From Acidobacteriota bacterium (lineage in GTDB: Bacteria > Acidobacteriota > Terriglobia > Acidiferrales > UBA7541), in the NCBI GenBank assembly GCA_003223255.1, contig QHYJ01000026.1:1-64000 (forward strand): DNA of 64,000 nt, written 5' to 3'. The position numbers and the translations under genes were made by a program. Below are positions 50,228-60,209 of the stretch, piece after piece. Below the pieces are notes generated by a model. The model worked only from the letters and a program-made list of their open reading frames with translations. It did no database searches and had not been told where the DNA came from. The number at the start of each line of letters is the position of its first letter. Within the stretch, counting starts at the first letter, position 1.

Positions 50228-51943
50228 ATGGCAGAAGTCGGATCAATCGCGGACAAGGTGAAACAGCAGGCGGATATCGTCCGCGTAGTGGGTGAGTACG
50301 TCCAGCTTAGAAAAGCGGGACAGAGCTTTCGGGGACTGTGTCCGTTTCATACGGAGAAAACGCCTTCGTTTAATGTCCATCCTACTCGTCAGATCTATCA
50401 CTGCTTCGGTTGCGGGAAAGGCGGTGACGTTTTCAGTTTTGTGATGGAGATGGAAAAGTGCGAGTTCCCCGAAGCCCTGCGCATCGTGGCGGAGAAATGC
50501 GGGATTTCCATTCCGCGGCCAAAGGAGCGTTCTTCGGAAGGCCGCAAAGAGAGCCAGCAGCGCACAGCGCTGGTGGAAATGCACTGCGAGGCGCAGAGCT
50601 TCTTTGTCAAACAGATAGAAGGCACCTTGGAGGGCAAAGCGGCGCGTGCCTATCTGGAAGATCGCGGCTTGGATAAAGACGCCGTCTCTCGTTTCGGCAT
50701 TGGGTATGCTCCGAGCGGCGGCGACGCCCTTCTGCGTCACCTGAAATCCAAGTATCCCGAAAAGCTGCTGACCGAATCGGGACTGATTTCGCGCGACCAA
50801 GGCGGCAAGCTCTTCGACCGATTCCGGCGCCGCATTACGTTTCCGATTGCGAACGAATCGGGGAAGATTGTGGCTTTCGGCTGCCGCGCGTTGGGTGACG
50901 ATCAGCCCAAGTATCTGAATTCGCCGGAGTCGCCAGGTATCCGGCGGCAAGACTTCGCCAGTTTGGTCGAGGGCTACATGGACGCGATTACCGTGGCACG
51001 CGCCGGAATCAGCAACGTGGTGGCAAGTTGCGGAACGAGCATCGCCGAGCAACAAATTAAGTTACTCAGCCGTTTCACCAAGCGCGTGGTGGTGAATTAC
51101 GATCCCGACGCCGCCGGGCTGTCGGCTACCGAGCGTTCCTTGTCGCTTTTGCTCGAGCAGGATTTTGAAGTGCGCGTTCTCACGCTTCCGCCCATAGGTG
51201 ACAAAAAAGCAGATCCCGACCTTTACATCCGTGAGAAAGGCGCTGACGAATATCAAAAACGGCTGAGGGAAGCGCCGTCGTATGTGGATTATCTGATTGC
51301 GCGCGCGCGCCAGATGGATTTGAGCACCGGGGAAGCCAAGAGCCGCGCAGTGAATTTTCTTCTGCCGTACGTCCAGAAAATCCCCAATCGCATTTTGCGT
51401 TCCGAGTGGGCGACAAGGATCGCGCAGCAGCTTCGTCTGGAGGAGCCGGTATTGCGCGCGGCCTTGAGCAAGGCGGCGGCCGAGCGCCGCAGCGAATTGA
51501 AGCTTCAGCCGGAACTTGTCGCCAGAGCAGCCAAGCCCGTTGAGCGCCGGCTGATTCGCATGCTGGCAGAAGCCGAGGGTTTCCGCCAGGAGCTAGCCCA
51601 GCGGCTGCAGAACGCGCGGCTGTACCACGGTCTAGAGACGGAGAAGATTTTTGCCGCGCTGGTCATCGCCAGCCTCTCGGGCCGGCCGGTGCAAGCCACC
51701 GAGGTGGCTGCGGTCCTGGAAGAGCGCGACCGGCGGATGCTCTATGAGATTTTGTTCGAGGAGGCCAGCGAGCCAACCTGGGAAGAAGCGCTAAGCTGCA
51801 TCCAAACCCTCCAGCAGCGCCAAGCCGAGCAGGAACTGGCGGAAGTGCAGCGGAGCATCGAAGCTAACCCGGCTGGGCCTGATTTGCGCGAACTGCTGAC
51901 GCGCAAGCAGGAACTCATGCGCCGCCTGGCCGCCACACGGTAA
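50228..51943 (+). CDS. dnaG: DNA primase, with an apparent small internal deletion
   Basis: It makes RNA primers for replication. The CHC2 zinc finger is CPFHTEKTPSFNVHP followed by YHCFGCGKGGDVFSF. The catalytic core includes GRALGDDQPKYLNSP-type sequence, TOPRIM LVEGYMDAITVARAGI and VVNYDPDAAGLSATERSL, with a C-terminal helicase-binding region. Between LNSPESP and IRRQDFASLVEGYMD about 18 residues present in typical primases (the IYxKxxxLYxLxxAKEA stretch) are missing. Starts at 50210 (GTG, track) and 50228 (ATG) are both possible. It is followed by rpoD, the classic macromolecular-synthesis arrangement. Confidence 0.93.
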   Translation: MAEVGSIADKVKQQADIVRVVGEYVQLRKAGQSFRGLCPFHTEKTPSFNVHPTRQIYHCFGCGKGGDVFSFVMEMEKCEFPEALRIVAEKCGISIPRPKERSSEGRKESQQRTALVEMHCEAQSFFVKQIEGTLEGKAARAYLEDRGLDKDAVSRFGIGYAPSGGDALLRHLKSKYPEKLLTESGLISRDQGGKLFDRFRRRITFPIANESGKIVAFGCRALGDDQPKYLNSPESPGIRRQDFASLVEGYMDAITVARAGISNVVASCGTSIAEQQIKLLSRFTKRVVVNYDPDAAGLSATERSLSLLLEQDFEVRVLTLPPIGDKKADPDLYIREKGADEYQKRLREAPSYVDYLIARARQMDLSTGEAKSRAVNFLLPYVQKIPNRILRSEWATRIAQQLRLEEPVLRAALSKAAAERRSELKLQPELVARAAKPVERRLIRMLAEAEGFRQELAQRLQNARLYHGLETEKIFAALVIASLSGRPVQATEVAAVLEERDRRMLYEILFEEASEPTWEEALSCIQTLQQRQAEQELAEVQRSIEANPAGPDLRELLTRKQELMRRLAATR

Positions 51944-52587
51944 CCCTGGTATCCCGCGGGCGAAGCTGCCGATATTGGTGCTCCAAAAGAACTCCAAAAG
52001 TACAACAAGAACAAGCGGGAGTGCGCTCCCCTCGGAGGTTCAGGGTAAACCACAGTCCAAACTGTCCAGGTGGCGATTTAGGAGCTAGGAGGCTGGGAAC
52101 AGAGTTTTGTGGAACACGGCTCTCGTGAGCAGAGCGGCCCCTGCTTCCCATGGCGGCTACTGCGTGAGAGAATCCGGATGCCAAAGGGTCGACCCGTGCC
52201 AACGGCCCCAATTCAGGGATCGAAAGGGTAGCGGTTGGCTTGCTTGGTTCCACACATTTTCACGAAATAAGAGGAAATAAGAGATTGACGGCAGAGCGCT
52301 TCCGCCTGTAACGTAGTAAGGTTTGGCGAGTAACGGTTTTGCCGTTAAATGCATCTATATCTATGTACTTAGCGGCAGGGGCCGAGCCCCAAGACGTGCG
52401 GGACGCGGGCAACGCACGGGGGCGGCGAATGAACGTCACGGCACAGAAGGATTCAAACAAAAAAGCGAGCGATCCTGTGGGGATTTCCTGGTGGTTTGCG
52501 CCAGCCTGTCTGCTTCTCCGCCCGTAGCTGGAGATTCCGGCACGCTGTGTATGGCTTGAACTCGCGGTCCGATTGCGGGAGGAATGT
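51944..52587 (+). other. Long intergenic region between dnaG and rpoD
   Basis: This 640-base stretch holds no ORF I can support; the listed ORFs are short and lack motifs or ribosome sites. TTGACG at about 52283 with TAACGT 18 bases later is a possible rpoD promoter, leaving a leader of roughly 270 bases. Such a long leader is notable but I see no riboswitch or terminator fold in it. Confidence 0.35.
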
Positions 52588-54324
52588 GTGGCGGCAGTAG
52601 GGCTTGAAGAAAAATACGATGCGGTACGCCAGCTCATTGCCATTGGCAAGGAGCGCGGCTATCTGCTGTACGACGAAGTGAACGATTCGCTCCCCGCGGA
52701 AGTGCATTCCTCGGAAGAAATCGACGACCTGCTCACTACCTTCGAGCGGAACGGTATCGAGATTTACGAAGATCAGGCATCGGCCAAGGCCGCACGCGCC
52801 GTGGAAGTGTCCGTCGAAAGCGGGGATCACGAGGGCGTCGGCAAGGAAGACACCCACGAGGGCGAAACGGACCTGGACCTGACGCCCGGTTCACTCGAAA
52901 AAACCAACGATCCTGTGCGCATGTACTTGCGCGAAATGGGCACGGTTCCGCTGCTTACGCGCGAAGGCGAAGTCACCATCGCCAAACGCATCGAGCGCGG
53001 CCAGCTCGTGGTCATGCGCTCCATCACGCGCTCCCCCATCGTCATTAAGGAATTGATTGCCGTCGGCGACGATTTGCGCAAGGGCGTGCGCTCGATCAAG
53101 GAAATCGTGCAGTTCGACGACGAAGAGCTCACTGAAGAAAAAATCGCCAACAAGACCAAGCAAACGCTGAAATCCATCGACAAGATTGCCAAGCTTTACG
53201 AAACAGCGCTGAAGCAGGCCGCGAAGCTCGAAAAGACCCCTAAGTCCAAGAAGCATCCTTATGTTCGTGCCAAGTGGGCGGTAGCGCGGACACGCGTCGA
53301 GATTTCGCTGGCCATTCGCGACATTGATTTCAACCCGTTTGAGAAGAAGCGCTTGGTTGACAAAATGCGCGGCACCGTCGAACGCCTGCAGTCGCTCGAG
53401 CGCGAGGCGGGCCGCCTGGAACGCCGCGCCGACGTGGCCAAGGGCGAAGTGGCAGCGGAAGCGCGTAAGGAATTGCGCACGCGCCGCACCGAACTAAAGG
53501 ATATTGAAGAAGCCAGCGAAGTCGGCCTCACTGAATTGAAGCGCACGCTCACGCTGATTCATCGCGGAGAAGCGGAAGCCGAACAGGCCAAGAAAGAATT
53601 GATCGAAGCGAACCTGCGCTTGGTCGTTTCTATCGCCAAGAAATACACCAACCGCGGCTTGCAGTTCCTCGATCTGATTCAGGAAGGCAACATCGGCTTG
53701 ATGAAAGCCGTGGACAAATTCGAGTGGCGCCGCGGCTACAAGTTTTCGACGTATGCCACATGGTGGATCCGGCAGGCGATTACCCGCGCGATTGCCGACC
53801 AAGCCCGCACGATCCGCATCCCGGTGCATATGATCGAAACCATCAACAAGCTGGTGCGCACCAGCCGCCAGCTCGTGCAGGAACTCGGGCGCGAGCCGAC
53901 CAGCGAAGAAATCGCCAAGCGCATGGACATCCCGGTGTCCAAGGTGCGCAAGATTCTGAAGATCGCGCAGGAGCCGATTTCGCTCGAAACGCCGATCGGT
54001 GAAGAGGAAGATTCGCATCTCGGGGACTTCATCGAAGACAAGGCGGTAGTGTCGCCTTCCGATGCCGTTATCAATTTGAATTTGAAGGAACAGACTTCTT
54101 CGGTGTTAAAGACGCTGACGCCCCGCGAAGAAAAAGTCATCAAGATGCGCTTTGGCCTCGACGATGGCAGCGAGCACACGCTCGAAGAAGTCGGCCAGTC
54201 GTTCGCTGTTACCCGCGAACGCATCCGCCAGATCGAAGCCAAGGCGCTGCGCAAGCTGCGGCATCCGTCGCGCTCGCGCAAACTGCGGGCTTTCCTTGAA
54301 GGCCCCTCTCGCGACTACCTGTAG
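52588..54324 (+). CDS. rpoD: Primary RNA polymerase sigma factor (sigma-70)
   Basis: Region 1.1 remnant at the N-terminus ([21 protein letters not shown]), region 1.2 [21 protein letters not shown], a non-conserved charged segment, region 2 from [20 protein letters not shown] to [20 protein letters not shown], region 3 [20 protein letters not shown], and region 4 [15 protein letters not shown] with [19 protein letters not shown]. All hallmarks of the housekeeping sigma are present. The track uses TTG at 52573, but the in-frame GTG at 52588 lies five bases after GGGAGGA and is the better start (578 aa). Confidence 0.96.
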   Translation: MAAVGLEEKYDAVRQLIAIGKERGYLLYDEVNDSLPAEVHSSEEIDDLLTTFERNGIEIYEDQASAKAARAVEVSVESGDHEGVGKEDTHEGETDLDLTPGSLEKTNDPVRMYLREMGTVPLLTREGEVTIAKRIERGQLVVMRSITRSPIVIKELIAVGDDLRKGVRSIKEIVQFDDEELTEEKIANKTKQTLKSIDKIAKLYETALKQAAKLEKTPKSKKHPYVRAKWAVARTRVEISLAIRDIDFNPFEKKRLVDKMRGTVERLQSLEREAGRLERRADVAKGEVAAEARKELRTRRTELKDIEEASEVGLTELKRTLTLIHRGEAEAEQAKKELIEANLRLVVSIAKKYTNRGLQFLDLIQEGNIGLMKAVDKFEWRRGYKFSTYATWWIRQAITRAIADQARTIRIPVHMIETINKLVRTSRQLVQELGREPTSEEIAKRMDIPVSKVRKILKIAQEPISLETPIGEEEDSHLGDFIEDKAVVSPSDAVINLNLKEQTSSVLKTLTPREEKVIKMRFGLDDGSEHTLEEVGQSFAVTRERIRQIEAKALRKLRHPSRSRKLRAFLEGPSRDYL

Positions 54325-54564
54325 AAAAACCGAAATCCGGAAATCGAAAAAGGAAACGCCTCGGGAATCCGGAGCATTCTTGTTTGCGAATTACTTTTGA
54401 TTCGGGGGACGAAGGAGTGTGGCGAGGGCTCGAAATAGTCCACACAATGATAAAGAGGAGGAAGCCTTCGAAGGCCCAGGACTAACACTCACACAGCTGG
54501 GGAAGCTTCATTTTGTACACGGGGCACCTTACCTTATTAGAATGGGGGAGCGAATACGCCAACC

Positions 54565-56394
54565 ATGAGGCCCACTCAGAAAGTCTTCGCGATTACTATC
54601 GTGTTGCTCCTGGGCGCAACGGTCTATGGGCTAATCCGAACTACGGAGCCGCCCAAGATTCCGCCGTCTGCCGGAAAAGGGAAACAGGCTCCCGCCGCGC
54701 AAGAAGTGCAAGTGGATCAATCGGCAATCAAGACCGCCCAGCAACTCGCTCCATTGGCAACTACGCCCGAAGAGCGCCCGCTGGCGCAAGAGGCTTTGCG
54801 TCTTGCAGATTACGAAGTGGATCTCGCCTTCGCCGCGGCGCTGCGCGATGCGACGGAGAATCCTCCCAAGCTGAGTCCGGAAGCAAAAGAAATTGCGACG
54901 CGATTACAGAAAGCACAAAAGCTACTGGAAAAAGATCAGGCTCTCGTGGCGCAGCTCACGCAAGAGGAAGCCAAAGCTACTGGTAGCCGAAAAGAGGCGT
55001 TGAGCGACCAACTGGACTTGGCTAAAGCGCAGCTCGAGCTGGATCAGGATGAACTGGATGACGCCAAACAGGACTTGATTCGGGCGGGTGGCGATCTGGA
55101 AGACCGCCTCAAGGAAATGGAAAAAGAGCACGAGGCGGTCACTCATGGCTCCGGCTCCGCCCTTCCGAACGTTGCCACGCTGCCGGAAGAGTTTGGCCTG
55201 CTGCACATCTTTCAGCAATGGCTGGGGCTGCACCAAAAGCAACTTCAGCTGTGGCGCGCAAAGCAAGAGGCGGAGTTTGCGGCGATTGCTCTAACGGGGC
55301 AGCACAAGGTTCTGGAAGCGGGAATCGAGGCGGCGGAAGGTGAGTCGCCGCAACTCGCGCATCGTTCCCAACATTCCAAGCAGACGGAGCCCGTTGCGTC
55401 CGCATCGGTTCCTTCCACGCTTGCACCCGAAGACACCGCGGCGCTCGTCGCCATTACCAAACAAATTGCCTCGGACCAGAAGACGCTTGCGGGTTTCGAT
55501 AAGCGCATCGAGACGGAGAAAGAACTCGCCGACAATTACGGGAAATGGATCGATGTGGTGGCTGCAAAACAGCGCACGCTGGTCAATCGCGGACTGCGCG
55601 GCGTTCTGATCATTCTGGCGATCGCCATCGTGGCCATTTATTTTGGCACGTTACTGGATAAGCTCCTGAACCGGCTGACCATGGACCGGCGCCAGATGCA
55701 GAGCCTGCATACGGTGGCTCATGTAACGGTGCGCGTGGTGGCGCTGCTGCTGGTTTTGTTGGTGATCATCGGCCCGCCGGGACAACTGGGAACGTTTCTT
55801 GGCTTGGCGGGCGCGGGACTGACCGTTGCGCTGAAAGATTTCATCGTCGGCTTCCTGGGTTGGTTCGTGTTGATGGGGAAGAACGGTATTCGTCTTGGGG
55901 ACTGGGTGGAAATCAAGGGCGTGACCGGCGAAGTCGTCGAAATCGGCCCGTTCCATACCGTCTTACTAGAAACCGGCAACTGGACCGATTCCGGGCATCC
56001 GACGGGCAGGCGCGTCACGTTCACGAACAGTTTCGCCATCGAAGGCCACTACTTTAATTTCTCCACATCCGGCCAGTGGCTCTGGGATGAACTGCAGGTG
56101 GTGCTTCCCGCGGGGCAGGATCCTTACCCCATCGTGAACGAAATTCGAAAGAAAGCATCCGAGGCCACAAAAGAAAGCGCCAAACAGGCCGAAGCAGAGT
56201 GGCGGCGCGCCACGCGTTCGCGCGAGATGAGTTCGTTTTCTGTTGAGCCGGCCATCAGCGTCAAGCCGGTGGTCGGCGGGGTCGAAGTGGCCGTGCGCTA
56301 CATCACGAAAGCCAACGAACGTTATCAATTGCGCGCGAAGCTGTATCAATTTGCCGTGGAAATGCTCGGCCGGAAGAGTGTGCCTGCATCGTGA
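54565..56394 (+). CDS. MscS-family mechanosensitive channel with a large coiled-coil periplasmic domain
   Basis: An N-terminal signal/anchor (FAITIVLLLGATVYGLI) is followed by about 300 residues of helical, Gln/Glu/Lys-rich coiled coil. TM helices then appear (GVLIILAIAIVAIYFGTLL; VVALLLVLLVIIGPPG), the pore-type helix LGLAGAGLTVALKDFIVGFLGW and the beta domain IRLGDWVEIKGVTGEVVEIG. This resembles large MscS-like channels (MscK/YbdG class) with a long pre-channel domain. 609 aa. It has its own upstream region of 240 bases; no partner gene is evident. Confidence 0.9.
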   Translation: MRPTQKVFAITIVLLLGATVYGLIRTTEPPKIPPSAGKGKQAPAAQEVQVDQSAIKTAQQLAPLATTPEERPLAQEALRLADYEVDLAFAAALRDATENPPKLSPEAKEIATRLQKAQKLLEKDQALVAQLTQEEAKATGSRKEALSDQLDLAKAQLELDQDELDDAKQDLIRAGGDLEDRLKEMEKEHEAVTHGSGSALPNVATLPEEFGLLHIFQQWLGLHQKQLQLWRAKQEAEFAAIALTGQHKVLEAGIEAAEGESPQLAHRSQHSKQTEPVASASVPSTLAPEDTAALVAITKQIASDQKTLAGFDKRIETEKELADNYGKWIDVVAAKQRTLVNRGLRGVLIILAIAIVAIYFGTLLDKLLNRLTMDRRQMQSLHTVAHVTVRVVALLLVLLVIIGPPGQLGTFLGLAGAGLTVALKDFIVGFLGWFVLMGKNGIRLGDWVEIKGVTGEVVEIGPFHTVLLETGNWTDSGHPTGRRVTFTNSFAIEGHYFNFSTSGQWLWDELQVVLPAGQDPYPIVNEIRKKASEATKESAKQAEAEWRRATRSREMSSFSVEPAISVKPVVGGVEVAVRYITKANERYQLRAKLYQFAVEMLGRKSVPAS

Positions 56395-56434
56395 CCTTAA
56401 ACTAGGCTCCGCGGCGGAATTGAAGGCACGAAGC

Positions 56435-57745
56435 TTAGCGCATGAGTTGGCGCGCGCGAACTGCCGAAATGGTCGAGCCGGTGTACAGCAGTGCGAGCAA
56501 GGTGTAACCGGCAATGAGGCCGGCACCTTGCGCCACCCAGCCGAGCGCGAAGCTCATCACCAGTTGCACCACGGTGGTCAGGATCGCCATCGCCGATTGC
56601 GTGCGGCCCATGAAGTGTTTGGGGACAATCGACATCAGCGAAGACTGCGCGACCACGCCTCCCATGGCGCGGCAGAAGCCGAAAATCATCTGCATCATTA
56701 CTGCGCCCACAAGAAATGCCACAAACGGCGTGGCCATGTGGCCCGCTGCGAGCACGGCACAGGCGGCAACGTATAGCGGCATGCGCTTGGCGCCGGGAAG
56801 CTGGCTGGCGATCAATCCGCCACAGATCGCGCCGGTGGCCCAGCCTGCTTCCAGAAAGCCCAATCCCCGCGCTCCCGCATGAAGGATGTCATTCGCGAGG
56901 GCCACCAGCACGACGTTGGCGCTAACGACTCCCGCCATCATGATGGAGTGCGTGATTCCCAATGCCCGCACCAGCGGCTGCTGCCGCAAATACGCGAAGC
57001 CTTCTCGCATGTCGGCGTAAACCGCGAGGGAAAGTCCGGCCTCCGCGACCTCCGGCATCTCTCCGCTCTCCAGCGCTTCGGCTGTGGCTTCCGTTGCCGC
57101 ATTGAACTCGCGCGGATATTTTTGACGGTCGCGCGGGGAAACGTATCCGCGCCGTACACAGTACAGGCAATAGGCGGAAACAAAATACGTGGCGCCATCA
57201 ATCGCCAGGATGCCCGCGATTCCCGCGGTGTTGTAAAGGAAGCCGACACATGCGCCCGCAATTAGCATGCCACTCTGCACGCCAATCAGCACGGCCGCAT
57301 TCGCGCCAGTGAATTGGCTGGGGGGAATCACTTCTTGAACCAGCGCGTTCACCGTGGCCCAATACATTGCAGAGCCCGTGCCGGTGATCAACGTCATCGC
57401 GTAGAGGTGCCAGAGTTGCAGATGCCCGCGCCACGCGATGTATGCGGTCAGCAGAACGAAGAACCCGCGCACCAGGTCGAGCATTACGCCGAGATAGCGC
57501 CGGTCGAAGCGGTCAATCAGCACACCGCCCAGGAACGGGACGAAAAGGCCGGGAATGGTCATCACCATGACCTGCCAACTGACTTTGACGGTCGAATGCG
57601 TGGCGGCGAGGATGTACCAGCTCACGCCGGCGAAATTCATGCCGCTGCCGAAAAGCGATACGAACATCGCGACGAAGAAATAGCGGAACCCGCGCTGTGC
57701 CCAGATCAGGTTCCAGTCGACTCGATGGGCGGTTGCTGTGGCCAT
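56435..57745 (-). CDS. MFS exporter of the EntS-like (DHA3) type
   Basis: About 12 hydrophobic segments over 436 aa. The N-terminal part (YFFVAMFVSLFGSGMNFAGVSWYIL) and the loop VLIDRFDRRYLGVMLDLVRG are typical of the enterobactin-exporter-like subfamily, and VIPPSQFTGANAAVLIGVQSG is the corresponding central motif. It probably exports a small hydrophobic compound or siderophore. No biosynthetic cluster is adjacent. It converges with the MscS gene (40-base gap). Confidence 0.88.
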   Translation of the reverse strand: MATATAHRVDWNLIWAQRGFRYFFVAMFVSLFGSGMNFAGVSWYILAATHSTVKVSWQVMVMTIPGLFVPFLGGVLIDRFDRRYLGVMLDLVRGFFVLLTAYIAWRGHLQLWHLYAMTLITGTGSAMYWATVNALVQEVIPPSQFTGANAAVLIGVQSGMLIAGACVGFLYNTAGIAGILAIDGATYFVSAYCLYCVRRGYVSPRDRQKYPREFNAATEATAEALESGEMPEVAEAGLSLAVYADMREGFAYLRQQPLVRALGITHSIMMAGVVSANVVLVALANDILHAGARGLGFLEAGWATGAICGGLIASQLPGAKRMPLYVAACAVLAAGHMATPFVAFLVGAVMMQMIFGFCRAMGGVVAQSSLMSIVPKHFMGRTQSAMAILTTVVQLVMSFALGWVAQGAGLIAGYTLLALLYTGSTISAVRARQLMR

Positions 57746-57840
57746 GAAACCTTAGCTTACTATTCTGGCCGAAATCCGTGCGGGCGCAGGCCTGGAAGGG
57801 TTACACTCTTCCAACAATTTGGCCCGTAAGGTGAAACTCG

Positions 57841-58449
57841 ATGGGGAACGAAGCAACTTGCAAAGTGCGGTTTGGCAAGCAGGAGTCGAAAGGGAAAGCA
57901 CTGCTCGAAACGAATGAGATTCTTTTTCGTGGAGATTTCCGCTTGAAGATTCCTTTTTCCACGGTCAAATCGGCCAAAGCGGTGGACGGCGAACTTCGCT
58001 TGCAGACCGCGGAAGGTCTCGCTGCCTTTCAGCTTGGTGCGACTGCGGCGAAATGGTGCGAGAAGATCCTTCACCCCAAATCGCGGATCGAAAAGCTCGG
58101 CGTCAAGCCCGGAGCGAAGGTTTCCTTGCTTGGACAGTTCGACGCAGAGTTTCTAAACGAAGTTCACGCTCTCACCAAATCCGTCAGCAAGGGCAAGGCC
58201 GCATCAGATTCGGAGCACATTCTCTTCGCTGCCGAATCGAAAGACGAGTTCTCCGCTCTGTCTAAAATTACCAAATCCATGCGGGGGGCTGTAACTCTTT
58301 GGATCGTTTATCCCAAGGGCCAGAAGCACATCACGGAAAACGATGTTCTCGCCGCCGGCCGCATGTCCGGTCTCAAAGACGTAAAAGTGGTCGGCTTTTC
58401 CGCCACGCACACCGCCCTTAAATTCGTCATTCCTTTAGATCGCCGTTGA
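57841..58449 (+). CDS. Conserved-looking soluble protein, DUF3052-like C-terminal half
   Basis: Residues 1-85 form one unit (CKVRFGKQESKGKALLETNE, LRLQTAEGLAAFQLGATAAKW), and residues 90-202 a second with LGVKPGAKVSLLGQFDAEFL, LWIVYPKGQKHITENDVLA and LKDVKVVGFSATHTALKFV, which resembles the DUF3052 type. Function unknown; no catalytic motif is seen. 202 aa, cleanly bounded, divergent from the MFS exporter gene with a 95-base shared upstream region. Confidence 0.75.
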   Translation: MGNEATCKVRFGKQESKGKALLETNEILFRGDFRLKIPFSTVKSAKAVDGELRLQTAEGLAAFQLGATAAKWCEKILHPKSRIEKLGVKPGAKVSLLGQFDAEFLNEVHALTKSVSKGKAASDSEHILFAAESKDEFSALSKITKSMRGAVTLWIVYPKGQKHITENDVLAAGRMSGLKDVKVVGFSATHTALKFVIPLDRR

Positions 58450-58959
58450 AGTCTAGGACAGCGATAACGGCACATGCGATAAGCCAGGACGCAACACCTG
58501 GTAATCTTCCCCTATGAGAAGTACAAAACTGTCTTTCAATCTAAACGGGTTGCAGAAAACTGGCAGCAAGGGCGCTGAAGCCTGCCAGCCTCGGCACCGT
58601 GCTGTTTGTGGAGGAGCCGGGAATTTCCTATCAGGCAGAGCACCAGCATTCCCGCTATCAACAGAAACGACAAGCTGTTGCGAACTAGGGTACGTTTGCC
58701 CTTTCTGGTTAATTGGACTTCACGAGGATGGGAAGTTCTCAGTAGCCATTCCCACTCTCTGTGTAGTCGCAAAGCCGCAGATTCAACAGCACTGCGGTTG
58801 ATGTCCCCAGAATGGTTTGCAAGCACTGCCTTCTCCTGCCTAAGTTTGTGCCGTGGCACGAATCCGATTGCTGCCAGAGCGATGCAAACTATTGTGACGG
58901 CCAGACGTGAGTCGGCGCCAGGCTCGGAAATTGACCTAATAAAAACAAAACAAAACAAA
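58450..58959. other. Gene-poor stretch with ambiguous ORFs
   Basis: This region appears lower in GC than its surroundings. The minus-strand ORF 58536..58958 has two hydrophobic stretches (AVTIVCIALAAIGFV, SLSFLLIAGMLVLCL) and might be a small or decayed membrane protein, but there is no ribosome site or recognisable family. I do not annotate it as a gene. Confidence 0.3.
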
Positions 58960-59112
58960 TCAAATAAGTGTCATCCGTACGTAGGGGAAGGATCTGACTC
59001 GCTGAATCGCCTTTTTGGCCGCCTGGACGTGCGACCCACATTGGAGGCAACAATGAATGTTCATTGCCCTCACAGCGTCGTTGCCGCAAACTGGGCACTC
59101 TATTTCTTTCAT
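58960..59112 (-). CDS. Possible small zinc-ribbon protein
   Basis: From an ATG at 59112 the 50 aa product carries two Cys pairs (ECPVCGNDAVRAMNIHCCLQC) of zinc-ribbon type and a basic C-terminal helix (HVQAAKKAIQRVRSF). AGGA lies only two bases before the ATG, which is too close to be ideal. It may be a real small protein or a fragment of a larger lost gene. Confidence 0.4.
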   Translation of the reverse strand: MKEIECPVCGNDAVRAMNIHCCLQCGSHVQAAKKAIQRVRSFPYVRMTLI

Positions 59113-59174
59113 ATTCCTAAGTGTAACGGGTCGTCGTTTCGCTGATGGGACAGGGCCGCTATGATGTTTCTGGG

Positions 59175-59414
59175 ATGGCACTGCTCGAAACGCGCGTGCT
59201 AACGGTAGAATTGCCGGCGCCCGGCGGTTGGATACGGCCGGTGAACGAAGTTTCCGTGCGCATCAACGCCGGCGAATCGGTCGGCCTCGTCGCTGAATCT
59301 GGCAGTGGCAAAACCATGCTTTCGCTCGCGCTGATGGGATTGCTCCCGCTCGGCGCGCGAGAAAACGGGCCTGAAATCTTTTCCCAGCCCGGAACGTATT
59401 CGCAGTCAGAGTAG
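59175..59414 (+). pseudogene. 5' fragment of an OppD/DppD-like ABC transporter ATPase gene
   Basis: LLETRVLTVELPAPGGWIRP and VNEVSVRINAGESVGLVAES are the N-terminus of an oligopeptide-transporter ATPase, continuing into SGSGKTMLSLALMGLLP (Walker A). After about 62 residues homology ends and a stop follows within 20 residues. The Walker A region reads VAESGSGKT where VGESGSGKS/T is usual. Everything from the Q-loop on is missing, so it cannot be an ATPase. Confidence 0.7.
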
Positions 59415-59447
59415 TATTCCGCAAATCTTGTGGTAGAGGAGTCCTCG

Positions 59448-60197
59448 ATGGTTACAACGCCTGCCCCTGTGCCCGAAGCACCGGCCGCAACGATCAGTCC
59501 GCTTGGCCGTGTGTTCGGCGTCCTGTTTTTGCCGAAAAAGACTTTCGAAGATATCGTCCGAAAGCCCAGCTGGCTGCTGCCTTTCGCGATCTTTCTTGCT
59601 CTTGTCGTGGCGGTCTGCGTTTGCCTCAACCTGAGGATGAACTGGCGCGAATACGTCAGTCAGCAAATTGAAAAAAGCCCGCAGGCCTCGCAACTGTCTG
59701 CGGAACAAAAGGAACAGCGCATCGAAGGCGGCGCTAAATTCGCTCCCATCTTCACTTACGTATTTGGCATACCCGTCCAAATCATCATCGTTTTCGGCGT
59801 GACTTTGATTATGTGGGGAGCCTACGGCTTGTTGGGAGGAGCCAGCACCAATTTTAGTACCGCGCTCGCCATCACCACACATGCCTTTATGACCAGTTTG
59901 GTGAGCAGTCCGTTGTTTATCCTGATTCTGTTTCTGAGGCCTTATGGCACCGTCGATCTAGATAATCCGCTGGCGACAAATTTGGCGGCCCTCTTGCCGG
60001 ATGACTCGGCTAAGTGGCTGGTGGCGCTCTGCAAATCTTTTGACATCTTTGTTTTTTGGATTCTGATTCTGCTGGCTATCGGATTTTCCGCCGTGAATCC
60101 GAAAAAGTTAAAGGGCGCGAAGCCCTTCACCATCGCCTTTACCGTCTGGGCGATCTATGTGCTCATTCGCGTAGGAGTGGCCTTCATCTTCTCCTGA
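59448..60197 (+). CDS. Yip1-domain integral membrane protein
   Basis: A Pro/Ala-rich start (TPAPVPEAPAATISPLGRV) leads to FLPKKTFEDIVRKPSWLLPF, the entry motif of the Yip1/YipF-like fold, and about five TM segments (FAIFLALVVAVCVCL, IPVQIIIVFGVTLIMWGAY, SPLFILILFLRPYG, FVFWILILLAIGFSAV, FTVWAIYVLIRVGVAFIF). Function in bacteria is unknown. The ATG at 59448 has AGAGGAG upstream. It ends 12 bases before tgt and may be cotranscribed with it. Confidence 0.85.
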   Translation: MVTTPAPVPEAPAATISPLGRVFGVLFLPKKTFEDIVRKPSWLLPFAIFLALVVAVCVCLNLRMNWREYVSQQIEKSPQASQLSAEQKEQRIEGGAKFAPIFTYVFGIPVQIIIVFGVTLIMWGAYGLLGGASTNFSTALAITTHAFMTSLVSSPLFILILFLRPYGTVDLDNPLATNLAALLPDDSAKWLVALCKSFDIFVFWILILLAIGFSAVNPKKLKGAKPFTIAFTVWAIYVLIRVGVAFIFS

Positions 60198-60209
60198 TAC
60201 ACTGAGCGG

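Noticed and set aside
51915-52253. 112-codon minus-strand ORF between dnaG and rpoD
   Set aside because: No ribosome site or motif, and it overlaps the end of dnaG antisense.
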